From: Microtetraspora glauca
GTDB lineage: Bacteria; Actinomycetota; Actinomycetes; Streptomycetales; Streptomycetaceae
NCBI GenBank assembly: GCA_000721275.1
Contig: JOFO01000030.1
Location: 1 to 64,000, forward strand
Length of the DNA: 64,000 bases
Direction: 5' to 3'
Position 1 is the first letter of the stretch; each line of letters starts with the position of its first letter. The notes under the pieces are model-generated. The model was given only the letters and a program-made list of their open reading frames with translations, was not told the origin of the DNA and did not search any database. A program made the position numbers and the translations under genes. Positions 41,202-50,747 of this stretch are shown piece by piece.

Positions 41202-42728
41202 TCACGGACGGCGCAGGGCGTCGGCGGCCGCGGTGGCGGCGGGGCCGGCGGCCAGCTCCGTCTCCAGGAGCTGCTTGCCGAGCAGCTCGGGGTCGGGCAG
41301 CTCCATCGGGTACTCGCCGTCGAAGCAGGCCCGGCAGAGGTTCGGCTTGGCGATGGTGGTCGCCTCGACCATGCCCTCCAGGGAGATGTACGAGAGCGAG
41401 TCCGCGCCGAGCGACTTGCCGATCTCCTCGACGGACATGCCGTTGGCGATCAGCTCCGCGCGGGTCGCGAAGTCGATGCCGAAGAAGCAGGGCCACTTGA
41501 CCGGCGGCGAGGAGATCCGGATGTGGACCTCGGCGGCGCCCGCCTCGCGGAGCATGCGGACCAGGGCGCGCTGGGTGTTGCCGCGGACGATCGAGTCGTC
41601 GACGACCACGAGCCGCTTCCCCTTGATGACTTCCTTGAGGGGGTTCAGCTTGAGGCGGATGCCCAGCTGGCGGATGGTCTGCGAGGGCTGGATGAAGGTG
41701 CGGCCGACGTAGGCGTTCTTCACCAGGCCGGCGCCGAACGGGATGCCGGACGCCTCCGCGTAGCCGATGGCGGCGGGGGTGCCGGACTCCGGCGTCGCTA
41801 TGACCAGGTCGGCCTCGACAGGCGCCTCCTTCGCGAGGCGGCGGCCCATCTCCACGCGGGAGAGGTACACGTTCCGCCCGGCGATGTCGGTGTCGGGACG
41901 GGCCAGGTACACGTACTCGAAGACACAGCCCTTGGGCTTCGCTTCCGCGAATCGCGAGGTGCGGATGCCGTTCTCGTCGATCGCGATCAGCTCGCCCGGC
42001 TCGACCTCGCGGACGAAGCTGGCGCCGCAGATGTCGAGGGCGGCGGACTCGGAGGCGACCACCCAGCCGCGCTCCAGCCGGCCGAGGACCAGCGGACGGA
42101 TGCCCTGCGGGTCGCGGGCGGCGTAGAGCGTGTGCTCGTCCATGAAGACGAGGGAGAAGGCGCCCCGGACCTCGGGGAGGACCTTCGCGGCGGCCTGCTC
42201 GATGGTGAGCGGCTTGTCGTCCTCGTCCACCTGGGCGGCGAGGAGCGCCGTCAGGAGGTCGGTGTCGTTGGTGGCGGCGACCTGGGTGGCGCGGCCGTCC
42301 TTCTTGGGAAGGTCGGCGACCATCTCGGCCAGCTGCGCCGTGTTCACCAGGTTGCCGTTGTGGCCGAGCGCCAGCGAACCGTGGGCGGTGGCCCGGAAGG
42401 TCGGCTGGGCGTTCTCCCACACGGAGGCTCCGGTGGTCGAGTAGCGGGCGTGACCGACCGCGATATGACCTTGGAGGGAGCCGAGAGAGGTCTCGTCGAA
42501 GACCTGGGACACGAGGCCCATGTCCTTGAAGACGAGGATCTGGGAGCCGTTGCTGACCGCGATTCCCGCGGATTCCTGACCCCGATGCTGGAGGGCGTAG
42601 AGCCCGAAGTACGTGAGCTTTGCGACCTCTTCACCCGGAGCCCAGACACCGAAGACGCCACACGCGTCCTGGGGGCCTTTCTCGCCGGGGAGCAGGTCGT
42701 GATTGAGTCGACCGTCACCACGTGGCAC
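41202..42728 (-). CDS. purF: Amidophosphoribosyltransferase
   Basis: 508 aa, GTG start. The committed step of purine synthesis: PRPP plus glutamine to 5-phosphoribosylamine. A 22-residue propeptide precedes the Ntn nucleophile Cys23 (QDACGVFG). This indicates the Bacillus-type, self-processed enzyme. The glutaminase domain has LQHRGQESAGIA and NGNLVN. The PRPP-binding loop is VVVDDSIVRGNT. Cluster ligands CVFEY, VKWPCFFGID and NLCRACFDGEYP fit an Fe-S form. First gene of purF-purM. The 306 bp upstream must carry its promoter. Confidence 0.97.
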   Translation of the reverse strand: MPRGDGRLNHDLLPGEKGPQDACGVFGVWAPGEEVAKLTYFGLYALQHRGQESAGIAVSNGSQILVFKDMGLVSQVFDETSLGSLQGHIAVGHARYSTTGASVWENAQPTFRATAHGSLALGHNGNLVNTAQLAEMVADLPKKDGRATQVAATNDTDLLTALLAAQVDEDDKPLTIEQAAAKVLPEVRGAFSLVFMDEHTLYAARDPQGIRPLVLGRLERGWVVASESAALDICGASFVREVEPGELIAIDENGIRTSRFAEAKPKGCVFEYVYLARPDTDIAGRNVYLSRVEMGRRLAKEAPVEADLVIATPESGTPAAIGYAEASGIPFGAGLVKNAYVGRTFIQPSQTIRQLGIRLKLNPLKEVIKGKRLVVVDDSIVRGNTQRALVRMLREAGAAEVHIRISSPPVKWPCFFGIDFATRAELIANGMSVEEIGKSLGADSLSYISLEGMVEATTIAKPNLCRACFDGEYPMELPDPELLGKQLLETELAAGPAATAAADALRRP

Positions 42729-43034
42729 GTCTTCGAGTCTAGGGGACCCCGACCGCTGGTCCGAATGGGAGAACGGGCGGCGAGCGGCGCCCGTACGATC
42801 GCACCAAAAGATCGCCGCGCGCTTGGAGGGGCCTACAAGGCAGGCGGCGGAAGGGTTCCCGGCACCCGGACCCCGGCCGGCACCCCGCCCCTACCCGTCC
42901 GTAAGGCGGCCCGCGATGTGACGCAGAACGCACGCACCGGCGGTTTCGCGCGCGTTTCGATCACACGAACTACGCGCGTCGACCCACCCCGGCGGCGTTG
43001 ACGCCCCCGCTCCGCTCGACCAGGCTCCTGCCCC
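42729..43034. promoter_or_regulatory. Divergent purF / sulfatase-leader promoter region
   Basis: 306 bp with no supported gene, between purF (minus) and the leader peptide (plus). It must contain promoters in both directions. I see no clear operator; the open frames here are shadows. Confidence 0.5.
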
Positions 43035-43127
43035 ATGCAGCCCTCGCGTGACCGCTCGGTCACCCTCGTCCAGCGCCGGCACGTGGACCTCGTCCGTGTC
43101 GCGAGCGCCGGCTGTCGCCGCGCCTGA
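43035..43127 (+). CDS. Putative Cys-containing leader peptide upstream of the sulfatase
   Basis: 30 codons (ATG to TGA). It encodes a short Arg/Val-rich peptide with the block LVQRRHVDLVRVASAGC followed by RRA. The RRHVDL-x-R-x-xS-x-x-C signature is that of the short leader peptides found in Streptomyces upstream of sulfur-metabolism genes. Its single Cys codon near the end suits cysteine-responsive attenuation. The sulfatase starts 75 bp later, after a pyrimidine-rich stretch. Ribosome-site evidence is weak. The role is inferred from the signature and from the functional match of a sulfur-scavenging gene downstream. Confidence 0.75.
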   Translation: MQPSRDRSVTLVQRRHVDLVRVASAGCRRA

Positions 43128-43201
43128 AGCGCCGCCCTTTCTCTCTTCCCTCCCCCCTTTTCTTTCTCCCTTTTCTTCTTCCCTCCGTCTGGAGATCCCG
43201 C

Positions 43202-44590
43202 ATGTCCACGTCCCTGTCCCGCCGCGCCTTCGGCGGGGCCGCCGCCGGTGCCGCCGCCGCGGCCGCCCTGGGCGCCGCGCCCGCCCAGGCCGCCGCCCCC
43301 GCGGAGCGCCCCTTCCGGGCCGCGCACCCGCGCCGCCACTCCCGCCGGCCGAACATCCTCTTCATCCTGGGCGACGACCTCGGCTGGGCCGACCTCTCCT
43401 CGTACGGCTCCCCGCACATCCGCACCCCGCACCTGGACCGGCTCGCCCGCGGCGGCGTCCGCTTCACCGACGCGTACTCCGGCTCCGCGACCTGCTCCCC
43501 CACCCGCTTCAGCCTCTACACCGGCCGCTACCCGGGGCGTACGAAGGGCGGGCTCGCCGAGCCGATAGCCGACAAGTCCGCCGGCCTGGACCCCACCCAC
43601 CCCACGCTCGCCTCGCTGCTCCGCGACTCCGGCTACGCCACCGCCCTCATCGGCAAGTGGCACTGCGGCTACCTCCCCGACTACTCCCCCACCAGGTCGG
43701 GCTGGGACGAGTTCTTCGGCAACTTCGGCGGCGCCCTGGAGTACTACTCCAAGCTCGGCCTGGGCGGCGAGTACGACCTCTACGAGGGCGACGCCACGTA
43801 CAAGGACCTGCGCTACTACACGCGGATCCTGACCGAGCGGGCGAGCGAGTACGTCTCCCGCGACCACGAGAAGCCCTGGCTGCTCAACCTCAACTTCACC
43901 ACCCCGCACTGGCCGTGGATCGCCGACGGCGACGAGGAGGCGAGCGCCGAGATCGTCCGCCGGATCAAGGCCGGCGACCGCTCCGCGCTCTGGCACCAGG
44001 ACGGCGGCTCGGTGGAGAAGTACACGGAGATGGTCGAGGACCTCGACCGGTCGGTCGGACAGGTCCTCGCCGCGCTGAAGCGCTCCGGCCAGGAGCGGGA
44101 CACCCTCGTCTTCTTCGCCAGCGACAACGGCGGCGAGCACTTCTCCTACAACTGGCCGCTCGCCGGCAACAAGGGCTCCCTCCAGGAGGGCGGCATCCGC
44201 GTCCCCTCGATCCTGCGCTGGCCCGCGCGGATCGACGGCGGCCAGGTCAGCGACCTGCCCGTCTTCACCCCCGACTGGACGGCGACCCTGCTCGACCTGG
44301 CCGGCGCCCGCCCCCACCCCGCCTACCCGCTGGACGGCATCAGCCTCGCCGGGCACCTGCTGCGCGGCGAGGACGTGCCGGAGCGGGATCTGTTCTGGCG
44401 GGTACGCGGCGAGCGGGCGCTGCGCCGCGGCGACTGGAAGTACTACCGCGGCAAGTCCGGCCGCGACCAGCTCTTCCACCTCGCCGAGGACAGCCGGGAG
44501 CAGGCGGACCGGGCGCCCTTCGAACAGCAGCGGCTCGCCGAGCTGCGCGCCGCCTGGGAGCGGATCGACGCGGGGCTGCTGCGCTACTGA
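43202..44590 (+). CDS. Exported sulfatase (formylglycine-dependent)
   Basis: 462 aa, ATG with GGAG 7 nt upstream. A twin-arginine signal (SRRAFGG, then an Ala-rich hydrophobic run to APAQAAA) exports it folded. The type I sulfatase core is clear: metal-binding DDLGWAD near residue 58, the modification motif C-S-P-T-R beginning at Cys98 (SATCSPTRFSLYTGR), IGKWHCG, and FFASDNGGEHFSY with the second metal-binding Asp/Asn pair. Cys98 would be converted to formylglycine. It hydrolyses sulfate esters, releasing sulfate outside the cell, and is preceded by a putative sulfur-type leader peptide. Confidence 0.93.
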   Translation: MSTSLSRRAFGGAAAGAAAAAALGAAPAQAAAPAERPFRAAHPRRHSRRPNILFILGDDLGWADLSSYGSPHIRTPHLDRLARGGVRFTDAYSGSATCSPTRFSLYTGRYPGRTKGGLAEPIADKSAGLDPTHPTLASLLRDSGYATALIGKWHCGYLPDYSPTRSGWDEFFGNFGGALEYYSKLGLGGEYDLYEGDATYKDLRYYTRILTERASEYVSRDHEKPWLLNLNFTTPHWPWIADGDEEASAEIVRRIKAGDRSALWHQDGGSVEKYTEMVEDLDRSVGQVLAALKRSGQERDTLVFFASDNGGEHFSYNWPLAGNKGSLQEGGIRVPSILRWPARIDGGQVSDLPVFTPDWTATLLDLAGARPHPAYPLDGISLAGHLLRGEDVPERDLFWRVRGERALRRGDWKYYRGKSGRDQLFHLAEDSREQADRAPFEQQRLAELRAAWERIDAGLLRY

Positions 44591-44646
44591 ACCGGTTCCG
44601 GCGAGCCGATCACCGAGCCGGTTTCGGCCGGGGTTGACCGCCGGTG

Positions 44647-45471
44647 CTACCGGGCCGGTTCCGCGCGGGCCGTGAGGCCTTCGCCGCCGCCGTCGGTGAG
44701 GGTCAGCGCGCGGTGCTCCAGACGGTAGGAGAGCGGGCCGTCGAGGAGGTCGTACAGCTTCGTCTCCAGCGCCATCTGCGGGCCGGTGCACATCATGCGG
44801 GTCGTGGCGGCCGGGCCCTCGACGGTGAGGGTGCGGGCCTTCTCGTCGACCGTCGCGGTCGCGGAGAAGTTGTTGCACCCCATGTTGCCGCTGACCCGCC
44901 CGTCCGCGCCGATCACCAGGCGGGCTTTGCCCTCGGCGCCGGACGGGAGGGAGGCGGCCGAGTCCTGGGAGACGAGGCCGTCGACCTTCCAGGTGGTGCC
45001 GCGGAGCGGGGCGGACGGCTCGGCGGCCAGCTCGACCTTCCGGGAGCCGTCCGCGGCGGCGAGGGTCAGTGCGCCGCCCTTCAGGGTGCCCGTCAGCGGG
45101 CCCTTGAGGGCGGCGAGGAAGGCGGTCTCGAAGCGCTGCCGGTCGCCGGGGCAGCCCCGCTCGGTGACCTCCTCCGTCGTGACGGTGACGGTGGCGCCGT
45201 CCACGGCGACGGCCGCGCCGAAGAGGTTGCAGCCGGTGTCGCCCCGGGCGCGGCCGGCGTCCGTGAAGTCGACCCGGGCGCCTGCGGGGGCGGTCGAACG
45301 GGTCCCGTCGGCGGTGGCCGCCGTGACGGTCCAGTGGGTTCCGGCGAGCGGCAGGTCGGGGTCGGCCGCGCCGCCGCTCCCGCCGCCGCCGTCTCCGCCC
45401 GGTGCGCAGGCGGTGAGGGCGGTGAGCAGGGCGGCGGTGGCGGCGAGGGCGGTGCGGCGCGGCTTCGGCAT
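44647..45471 (-). CDS. Lipoprotein with two META (HslJ-like) domains
   Basis: 274 aa. A lipoprotein signal ends at LTAC (ALTACAPGGDGG). Two repeats of the META fold follow: residues about 40-145 (LAGTHWTVTA ... GDTGCNLFGAAVAV ... ERGCPGDRQRFE) and about 150-265 (LRGTTWKVDG ... GNMGCNNFSATATV ... TRMMCTGPQMALE). Each has the paired cysteines and the G-C-N-(N/L)-F motif of the family. META/HslJ proteins are envelope proteins linked to stress or novobiocin resistance in E. coli. The role here is unknown. Convergent with the sulfatase. Confidence 0.88.
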   Translation of the reverse strand: MPKPRRTALAATAALLTALTACAPGGDGGGGSGGAADPDLPLAGTHWTVTAATADGTRSTAPAGARVDFTDAGRARGDTGCNLFGAAVAVDGATVTVTTEEVTERGCPGDRQRFETAFLAALKGPLTGTLKGGALTLAAADGSRKVELAAEPSAPLRGTTWKVDGLVSQDSAASLPSGAEGKARLVIGADGRVSGNMGCNNFSATATVDEKARTLTVEGPAATTRMMCTGPQMALETKLYDLLDGPLSYRLEHRALTLTDGGGEGLTARAEPAR

Positions 45472-45510
45472 GCCGGTGGGACGCGGCGGGGCCGCGCCGG
45501 GTTCCCGGGG

Positions 45511-46299
45511 TCAGCCCATCAGGGGGAGCAGCCCCGCGAGGTCCGCCCGTTCGCCGCTGGCGGAGACGCGGGCCGCGTCCCGTTCGGCCGCCCAGTCCGT
45601 ACGCCCGGTGGCCAGCCGGATCCAGGTCAGCGGGTCCGTCTCGACGACGTTCGGCGGGGTGCCGCGGGTGTGCCGGGGGCCCGCCACGCACTGCACCACC
45701 GCGTACGGCGGGATCCGCACCTCGACCGAACCGCCGGGGGCCTTCGCGGCGAGGGCGTCGGCGAGCAGCCGGGTGCAGGCGGCGAGCGCCTGCCGGTCGT
45801 ACGGGATCTCCGCGCCGGTCGCGGCGGCGAGGTCGTCGGTGTGGACGACCAGTTCAACGGTGCGGGTGACGAGGAAGTCGGCGAGGGTCATGGCGCCGAG
45901 CCGGGTCGTCACCAGCCGCTCGCCGTCCGCCCCGGCCAGGGCCGTCCCGAAGTCGTCCGCCACGCGCGCGTACAGCCCGGGAAGGTCGGCGGTGTCCAGG
46001 GCGCGGACGTCCTCGTCGATCCGCGCGGCGGCGGTGGCGGTGGCCGGGGGCCAGTCGAGGAGGGCGAGTTCGCGGCGGGCGGGGGCCGGGGCCTGGAGGC
46101 CGCGGACGACGGAGCCGAGCGCCATGGTGACGTGCCCGGCCAGTTCCCGTACCGTCCACTCCCCCAGCCGGGTGGGCCGGTCGAGGGCCTCCGGCGGCAG
46201 GGCGAGGACCGCGTCCCGTACGTGCCCGAACTGGGCGGTGACGGCGGCGCGGATCTTGGCGGGGTCGTAGCTGCGGGTGCGCTTCTTGGCCGGTGGCAT
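45511..46299 (-). CDS. Maleylpyruvate isomerase/DinB-fold mycothiol-dependent enzyme homologue
   Basis: 262 aa, cytosolic. The N-terminal DinB-like four-helix bundle has LGEWTVRELAGHV and ELVVHTDDLA, supplying metal-ligand histidines. The C-terminal sterol-carrier-like domain (SVEVRIPPYAVVQC ... DPLTWIRLATGR) matches the usual actinobacterial MDMPI architecture. Such proteins act on mycothiol conjugates, but the substrate of this one is unknown. It is 39 bp upstream of the META lipoprotein gene on the same strand, possibly co-transcribed, and divergent from the SnoaL-like gene. Confidence 0.82.
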   Translation of the reverse strand: MPPAKKRTRSYDPAKIRAAVTAQFGHVRDAVLALPPEALDRPTRLGEWTVRELAGHVTMALGSVVRGLQAPAPARRELALLDWPPATATAAARIDEDVRALDTADLPGLYARVADDFGTALAGADGERLVTTRLGAMTLADFLVTRTVELVVHTDDLAAATGAEIPYDRQALAACTRLLADALAAKAPGGSVEVRIPPYAVVQCVAGPRHTRGTPPNVVETDPLTWIRLATGRTDWAAERDAARVSASGERADLAGLLPLMG

Positions 46300-46365
46300 G
46301 GGCCGAGGCTAACGCCGAGACTGGGAGGAGGGGGCCGAACCCTCACGAAAGGCAGGGGCGGGACC

Positions 46366-46776
46366 ATGACCCATCACGAGCACCCCGACGCGGCTCTGGT
46401 GCGCCGAGGGTACGAGGCGTTCACCGCCGGCGACACGGAGACGCTCGCCTCCCTCATGACCGGCGACTGCACACACCACTCGCCCGGCGAGAGCCAGATG
46501 TCCGGGCACTTCAAGGGACGGGACAACGTCCTGGCCCACTACGGCAAGCTCATGGAGCTGACCGACGGCACCTTCCGCGTGGAGCTCAAGGGCGTCTACC
46601 CGGACGGCAGGGGCCACGCCATGTCCGTCCACCGGTGGCACGCCGACCGGGGCGACCGGGGCATCGAGATGGACGGCGGCCTCTGGTTCACCATGGTCGG
46701 CGGCAAGATCACCGACATCGACGAGTGCGTCGCGGACCTCACCGAGTCCGACGCCTTCTGGGGCCCCGCGGAGTGA
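46366..46776 (+). CDS. SnoaL/NTF2-like protein
   Basis: 136 aa. Small alpha+beta barrel family: VRRGYEAFTAGDTETLASLM at the N-terminus, DNVLAHYGKLMELTDGTF, and the closing strands WFTMVGGKITDIDEC. The pocket residues are not informative enough to predict a ligand, and members include isomerases, hydrolases and ligand-binding proteins. Monocistronic, followed by a terminator and then a parS site. Confidence 0.8.
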   Translation: MTHHEHPDAALVRRGYEAFTAGDTETLASLMTGDCTHHSPGESQMSGHFKGRDNVLAHYGKLMELTDGTFRVELKGVYPDGRGHAMSVHRWHADRGDRGIEMDGGLWFTMVGGKITDIDECVADLTESDAFWGPAE

Positions 46777-46784
46777 ACGTCGAG

Positions 46785-46814
46785 CGGCCCCGGTCCGTCT
46801 CCGGACCGGGGCCG
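46785..46814 (+). terminator. Terminator of the SnoaL-like gene (and convergent purL)
   Basis: A perfect 13-bp stem CGGCCCCGGTCCG / CGGACCGGGGCCG with a 4-nt loop, between two convergent genes. Confidence 0.8.
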
Positions 46815-46826
46815 TTTCACTTTTCA

Positions 46827-46842
46827 CGTTTCACGTGAAACG
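46827..46842. promoter_or_regulatory. parS site (ParB-binding centromere)
   Basis: The 14-bp GTTTCACGTGAAAC at 46828-46841 is a perfect match to the bacterial/Streptomyces parS core, and the palindrome extends to 18 bp (46826-46843). It sits directly at the purL stop codon in a convergent intergenic gap. ParB loads and spreads here, for chromosome segregation and organisation during sporulation. Streptomyces parS sites cluster around oriC, so the window should be within a few hundred kb of the origin. Confidence 0.93.
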
Positions 46843-49116
46843 TCAGGCCAGCAGGCCCGGGATCGTCGCCTCGTGGGCGGCGCGCAGCTCCTCCAGCGAG
46901 AGGCTGAACTCGCCCTGCACGTCGACCGTGTCGCCGTCGACGACACCGATCCGGGTCGCGGGCAGGCCGCGGGCGCCGCACATGTCGGTGAAGCGGAGCT
47001 CCTCGCTGCGCGGGACGGCGACGACCGCGCGGCCCGCCGACTCCGAGAAGAGGAACGTGAAGGCGTCCAAGCCCTCCGGGACGACCAGGCGCGCGCCGTT
47101 CCCGCCGCGCAGGCAGGACTCGACGACCGCCTGCACGAGGCCGCCGTCGGACAGGTCGTGCGCCGCGTCGATCATGCCGTCGCGGGAGGCCGAGATCAGG
47201 ATCTCGCCGAGCAGCTTCTCCCGGTCGAGGTCCACCGCCGGCGGCAGGCCGCCGAGGTGCTGGTGGATCACCTCGGACCAGGCCGAACCGCCGAACTCCT
47301 CCTTGGTGTCGCCGAGCAGGTAGAGGAGCTGGCCCTCTTCCGCGAAGGCGATGGGGGTGCGGCGGTTGACGTCGTCGATCACCCCGAGGACGGCCACGAC
47401 CGGCGTCGGGTGGATGGCGACGTCGCCGGTCTGGTTGTACAGCGACACGTTGCCGCCGGTGACCGGGGTGCCGAGCGCGAGGCAGCCGTCCGCGAGACCG
47501 CGGGTGGCCTCGGCGAACTGCCACATGACGGCCGGGTCCTCGGGCGAGCCGAAGTTCAGGCAGTCGGAGATTGCGAGCGGCTTGGCGCCGGAGGCGGCGA
47601 CGTTGCGGTACGCCTCCGCCAGCGCGAGCTGCGCGCCGGTGTACGGGTCGAGCTTGGCGTACCGGCCGTTGCCGTCGGTCGCCATGGCCACGCCGAGGTT
47701 GGTCTCCTCGTCGATGCGGACCATGCCGGCGTCCTCGGGCTGCGCCAGGACCGTGTTGCCCTGCACGAACCGGTCGTACTGGTCCGTGATCCAGGACTTC
47801 GACGCCTGGTTCGGGGAGGAGACGAGCTTCAGGACCTGGTCCTTCAGCTCGGCGCCGTCCTTCGGCCGGGGCAGCTTGCCGGCGTCGTCGGCCTGGAGGG
47901 CGTCCTGCCACTCGGGGCGGGCGTACGGCCGGTGGTAGACCGGGCCCTCGTGGGCGACCGTGCGCGGCGGGACGTCGACGATCTGCTCGCCGTGCCAGAA
48001 GATCTCCAGGCGCTCGCCCTCGGTGACCTCACCGATGACGACCGCGATGACGTCCCACTTCTCGCAGATCTCCAGGAAGCGGTCGACGTGCTGCGGCTCG
48101 ACGATCGCGCACATGCGCTCCTGCGACTCGCTCATGAGGATCTCCTCGGGCGAGAGCGTCGCGTCGCGCAGGTGCACCTTGTCGAGGTCCACGCGCATGC
48201 CGCCGGAACCGGCGGAGGCCAGCTCGGACGTGGCGCAGGAGAGCCCGGCGCCGCCGAGGTCCTGGATGCCCGCGACCAGCTTCTCCTTGAAGATCTCCAG
48301 GGTGCACTCGATGAGGAGCTTCTCCTGGAAGGGGTCGCCGACCTGGACGGCGGGGCGCTTGGTCGGCTTGGTGCCCGCGGCGTCAGCCGCTGATGGATCC
48401 GTGAAGGTCTCGGACGCGAGGACCGAGACGCCGCCGATGCCGTCGCCGCCGGTGCGGGCGCCGTACAGGATGACCTTGTTGCCGGGGCCGGAGGCCTTGG
48501 CGAGGTGGATGTCCTCGTGCTTCATCACGCCGATGCAGCCGGCGTTGACCAGGGGGTTGCCCTGGTAGCAGGAGTCGAAGACGACCTCGCCGCCGATGTT
48601 GGGCAGGCCCAGGCAGTTGCCGTAGCCGCCGATGCCGGCGACGACACCGGGCAGCACGCGCTTGGTGTCGGGGTGGTCGGCCGCGCCGAAGCGGAGCGGG
48701 TCGACGACCGCGACCGGGCGGGCGCCCATGGCGAGGATGTCGCGGACGATGCCGCCGACGCCGGTGGCCGCGCCTTGGTAGGGCTCGATGTACGAGGGGT
48801 GGTTGTGCGACTCGACCTTGAAGGTGACCGCGTACCCCTGGCCGACGTCGACGACGCCGGCGTTCTCGCCGATGCCGACGAGCATGGCGTCGTTCTCGGG
48901 GGTCTTCTCGCCGAACTGCTTCAGGTGGACCTTGCTGCTCTTGTAGGAGCAGTGCTCGGACCACATGACGGAGTACATGGCGAGCTCGGCGCCGGTGGGA
49001 CGGCGGCCGAGGATCTCGCGGATGCGGGCGTACTCGTCCTCCTTGAGGCCGAGCTCCTTCCAGGGCTGCTCGCTGTCCGGCGTCTCGCTCGCGTGCTTGA
49101 CGGTGTCGAGGCTCAT
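46843..49116 (-). CDS. purL: Phosphoribosylformylglycinamidine synthase subunit PurL
   Basis: 757 aa, the small-PurL form that works with PurQ and PurS. The complex converts FGAR, ATP and glutamine to FGAM. Motifs are [52 protein letters not shown], and the second-half repeat [10 protein letters not shown] and [11 protein letters not shown]. Its start overlaps the purQ stop by 1 nt (TGATG), showing coupling. It contains an in-frame linker ([17 protein letters not shown]) around residue 235. Confidence 0.97.
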   Translation of the reverse strand: MSLDTVKHASETPDSEQPWKELGLKEDEYARIREILGRRPTGAELAMYSVMWSEHCSYKSSKVHLKQFGEKTPENDAMLVGIGENAGVVDVGQGYAVTFKVESHNHPSYIEPYQGAATGVGGIVRDILAMGARPVAVVDPLRFGAADHPDTKRVLPGVVAGIGGYGNCLGLPNIGGEVVFDSCYQGNPLVNAGCIGVMKHEDIHLAKASGPGNKVILYGARTGGDGIGGVSVLASETFTDPSAADAAGTKPTKRPAVQVGDPFQEKLLIECTLEIFKEKLVAGIQDLGGAGLSCATSELASAGSGGMRVDLDKVHLRDATLSPEEILMSESQERMCAIVEPQHVDRFLEICEKWDVIAVVIGEVTEGERLEIFWHGEQIVDVPPRTVAHEGPVYHRPYARPEWQDALQADDAGKLPRPKDGAELKDQVLKLVSSPNQASKSWITDQYDRFVQGNTVLAQPEDAGMVRIDEETNLGVAMATDGNGRYAKLDPYTGAQLALAEAYRNVAASGAKPLAISDCLNFGSPEDPAVMWQFAEATRGLADGCLALGTPVTGGNVSLYNQTGDVAIHPTPVVAVLGVIDDVNRRTPIAFAEEGQLLYLLGDTKEEFGGSAWSEVIHQHLGGLPPAVDLDREKLLGEILISASRDGMIDAAHDLSDGGLVQAVVESCLRGGNGARLVVPEGLDAFTFLFSESAGRAVVAVPRSEELRFTDMCGARGLPATRIGVVDGDTVDVQGEFSLSLEELRAAHEATIPGLLA

Positions 49117-49796
49117 CAGGCGTTGACCAGCTTCTTGAGGATCGAGGTGAAGAAACCGAGACCGTCCGTCTTGCCGGTGCCGATCAGCGGCTCGACGGCG
49201 TGCTCGGGGTGCGGCATGAGGCCGACCACGTTGCCCGCGGCGTTGGTGATGCCCGCGATGTCACGGAGCGAGCCGTTGGGGTTCACGTCCAGGTAGCGGA
49301 AGGCCACCCGCCCCTCGGCCTCCAGCTCGTCGAGCACGCGCTCGTCGGCGACGTACCGGCCGTCCATGTTCTTGAGCGGGACCTCGATCTCCTGGCCCTC
49401 GGTGTAGTCCGAGGTCCAGGCGGTCTCCGCGTTCTCCACCCGCAGCTTCTGGTCGCGGCAGATGAAGTGGAGGTGGTTGTTGCGCAGCATGGCGCCCGGC
49501 AGCAGGTGGGCCTCGGTGAGGATCTGGAAGCCGTTGCAGATGCCGAGGACCGGCATGCCGGCCTTCGCCTGCTCGATGATCGTCTCCATCACCGGCGAGA
49601 AGCGGGAGATGGCTCCGGCCCGCAGGTAGTCGCCGTAGGAGAAGCCGCCGGCGAGGACGACCGCGTCGACCTGCTTGAGGTCCTTGTCGCGGTGCCACAG
49701 CGACACCGGCTCGGCGCCCGCGAGGCGGGCGGCGCGCAGCGCGTCCTGGTCGTCGAGGGTTCCGGGGAACGTGACGACGCCGATGCGTGCGGTCAC
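49116..49796 (-). CDS. purQ: Phosphoribosylformylglycinamidine synthase subunit PurQ (glutaminase)
   Basis: 226 aa. A class I glutamine amidotransferase with nucleophile elbow GICNGFQIL (Cys near residue 86) and the catalytic His-Glu pair in MPHPEHAVE. It supplies ammonia to PurL. The GTG start overlaps the purS stop by 4 nt, giving a purS-purQ-purL operon. Confidence 0.97.
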   Translation of the reverse strand: MTARIGVVTFPGTLDDQDALRAARLAGAEPVSLWHRDKDLKQVDAVVLAGGFSYGDYLRAGAISRFSPVMETIIEQAKAGMPVLGICNGFQILTEAHLLPGAMLRNNHLHFICRDQKLRVENAETAWTSDYTEGQEIEVPLKNMDGRYVADERVLDELEAEGRVAFRYLDVNPNGSLRDIAGITNAAGNVVGLMPHPEHAVEPLIGTGKTDGLGFFTSILKKLVNA

Positions 49797-50038
49797 GACT
49801 CCACCTTCACGACGAAGTCTTCGATCACGGTGTTGGCGAGGAAGGTTTCGGCCATCTCATGGATGCGGGCGAGGGCGGCGTCGTCGACCGGTCCCTCCAC
49901 CTCCAGCTCGAAGCGCTTCCCCTGACGGACGTCGGCGATCCCGGCGAACCCGAGGCGGGGCAGTGCACGCTGCACCGCCTGTCCCTGCGGGTCGAGGATC
50001 TCCGGCTTGAGCATGACGTCGACTACGACGCGTGCCAC
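49793..50038 (-). CDS. purS: Phosphoribosylformylglycinamidine synthase subunit PurS
   Basis: About 81 aa. The GTG at 50038 has GGGAG 5 nt upstream; a GTG two codons earlier (50044) is possible. A small alpha/beta protein bridging PurL and Pur[32 protein letters not shown] and the C-terminal [13 protein letters not shown] are family blocks. First gene of the operon; its promoter lies in the 361-bp gap shared with lsrL. Confidence 0.95.
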   Translation of the reverse strand: MARVVVDVMLKPEILDPQGQAVQRALPRLGFAGIADVRQGKRFELEVEGPVDDAALARIHEMAETFLANTVIEDFVVKVES

Positions 50039-50044
50039 TGGCAC

Positions 50045-50405
50045 TCCCGGTGGTGTGTTGCGTGGGCGGTTCCCTCAGCGTACCTGCCTCCAAATTCTAC
50101 GCGGGTAGAGATCTGAAGGATCCTCCAAATGCCCAGCCGGAAGCCATACCCCCACGATGATCCACTCGAAACCCGCACCCGCGCCCCGCGCACATGAAAT
50201 GCGCGTGAAATATTGCACGGCTCATTGCCTCGGGACACGCTGAGACAATTGACGGGGCTTCACAATGCGACACCCACCGCTGTACAAAGGATTCCCAAGG
50301 GAAACAGCATTGTCCCCGGGCAGCCATCGGCCTGGTGTCACCGCACGTCAGAGGCGCACCCACAGCCTCCGGCGGGTGACGGGCCACAGGAAAGGACCGA
50401 TATCC
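50045..50405. promoter_or_regulatory. Divergent purSQL / lsrL control region
   Basis: 361 bp without a gene. It contains an A/T-rich patch for this genome (GTGAAATATTGCAC near 50210) and TTGACG at about 50249, a possible -35 for lsrL, though no good -10 follows. On the minus strand TAGAAT (near 50098) is a candidate -10 for purS. Confidence 0.45.
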
Positions 50406-50747
50406 GTGGCGCAGCGAGTTGTGGTCACCCTCTCCGATGACATCGACGGCGGAGAAGCGGCGGAAACGGTCGCGTTCGGGCTCGACGGGAAGATGTACGA
50501 GATCGACCTGAATGCTGCCAATGCAAAGAAACTCCGCAAGGCCCTCGCCCCCTACCTGGCGGCCGGGCGGAAGCAGACGGGCAAGGCGGCGTCCGGTGTG
50601 ACGGGAACCACCGCCGGGCAGAAGCACACCACCCTCGCCCCCGACCCGGCGGCCGTCCGCGCCTGGGCCCAGTCCCACAAGATGGACGTGCCGGCCCGGG
50701 GCCGCATCCCCAAGCGGGTCTACGAGGCGTTCCGCGCGGCGAGCTGA
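50406..50747 (+). CDS. lsrL: Lsr2-family nucleoid-associated protein (LsrL-type paralogue)
   Basis: 113 aa, GTG start with AAAGGA about 9 nt upstream. The N-terminal dimerisation domain (AQRVVVTLSDDIDGGEAAETVAF) and the C-terminal DNA-binding domain are both clear. The latter has the AT-hook-like RGR in VPARGRIPKRVYEAF. The linker is longer and Ala/Gly/Thr-rich. Lsr2 proteins bridge AT-rich, often horizontally acquired DNA and silence it. Its place beside purSQL matches, from memory, the Lsr2-like paralogue LsrL rather than the main Lsr2. The paralogue call rests on synteny. Confidence 0.88.
   Translation: MAQRVVVTLSDDIDGGEAAETVAFGLDGKMYEIDLNAANAKKLRKALAPYLAAGRKQTGKAASGVTGTTAGQKHTTLAPDPAAVRAWAQSHKMDVPARGRIPKRVYEAFRAAS

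Noticed and set aside
42891..43082. 63-residue minus-strand open frame in the purF-sulfatase gap
   Set aside because: It overlaps the plus-strand leader peptide, which has a recognisable family signature; the minus-strand translation has none.
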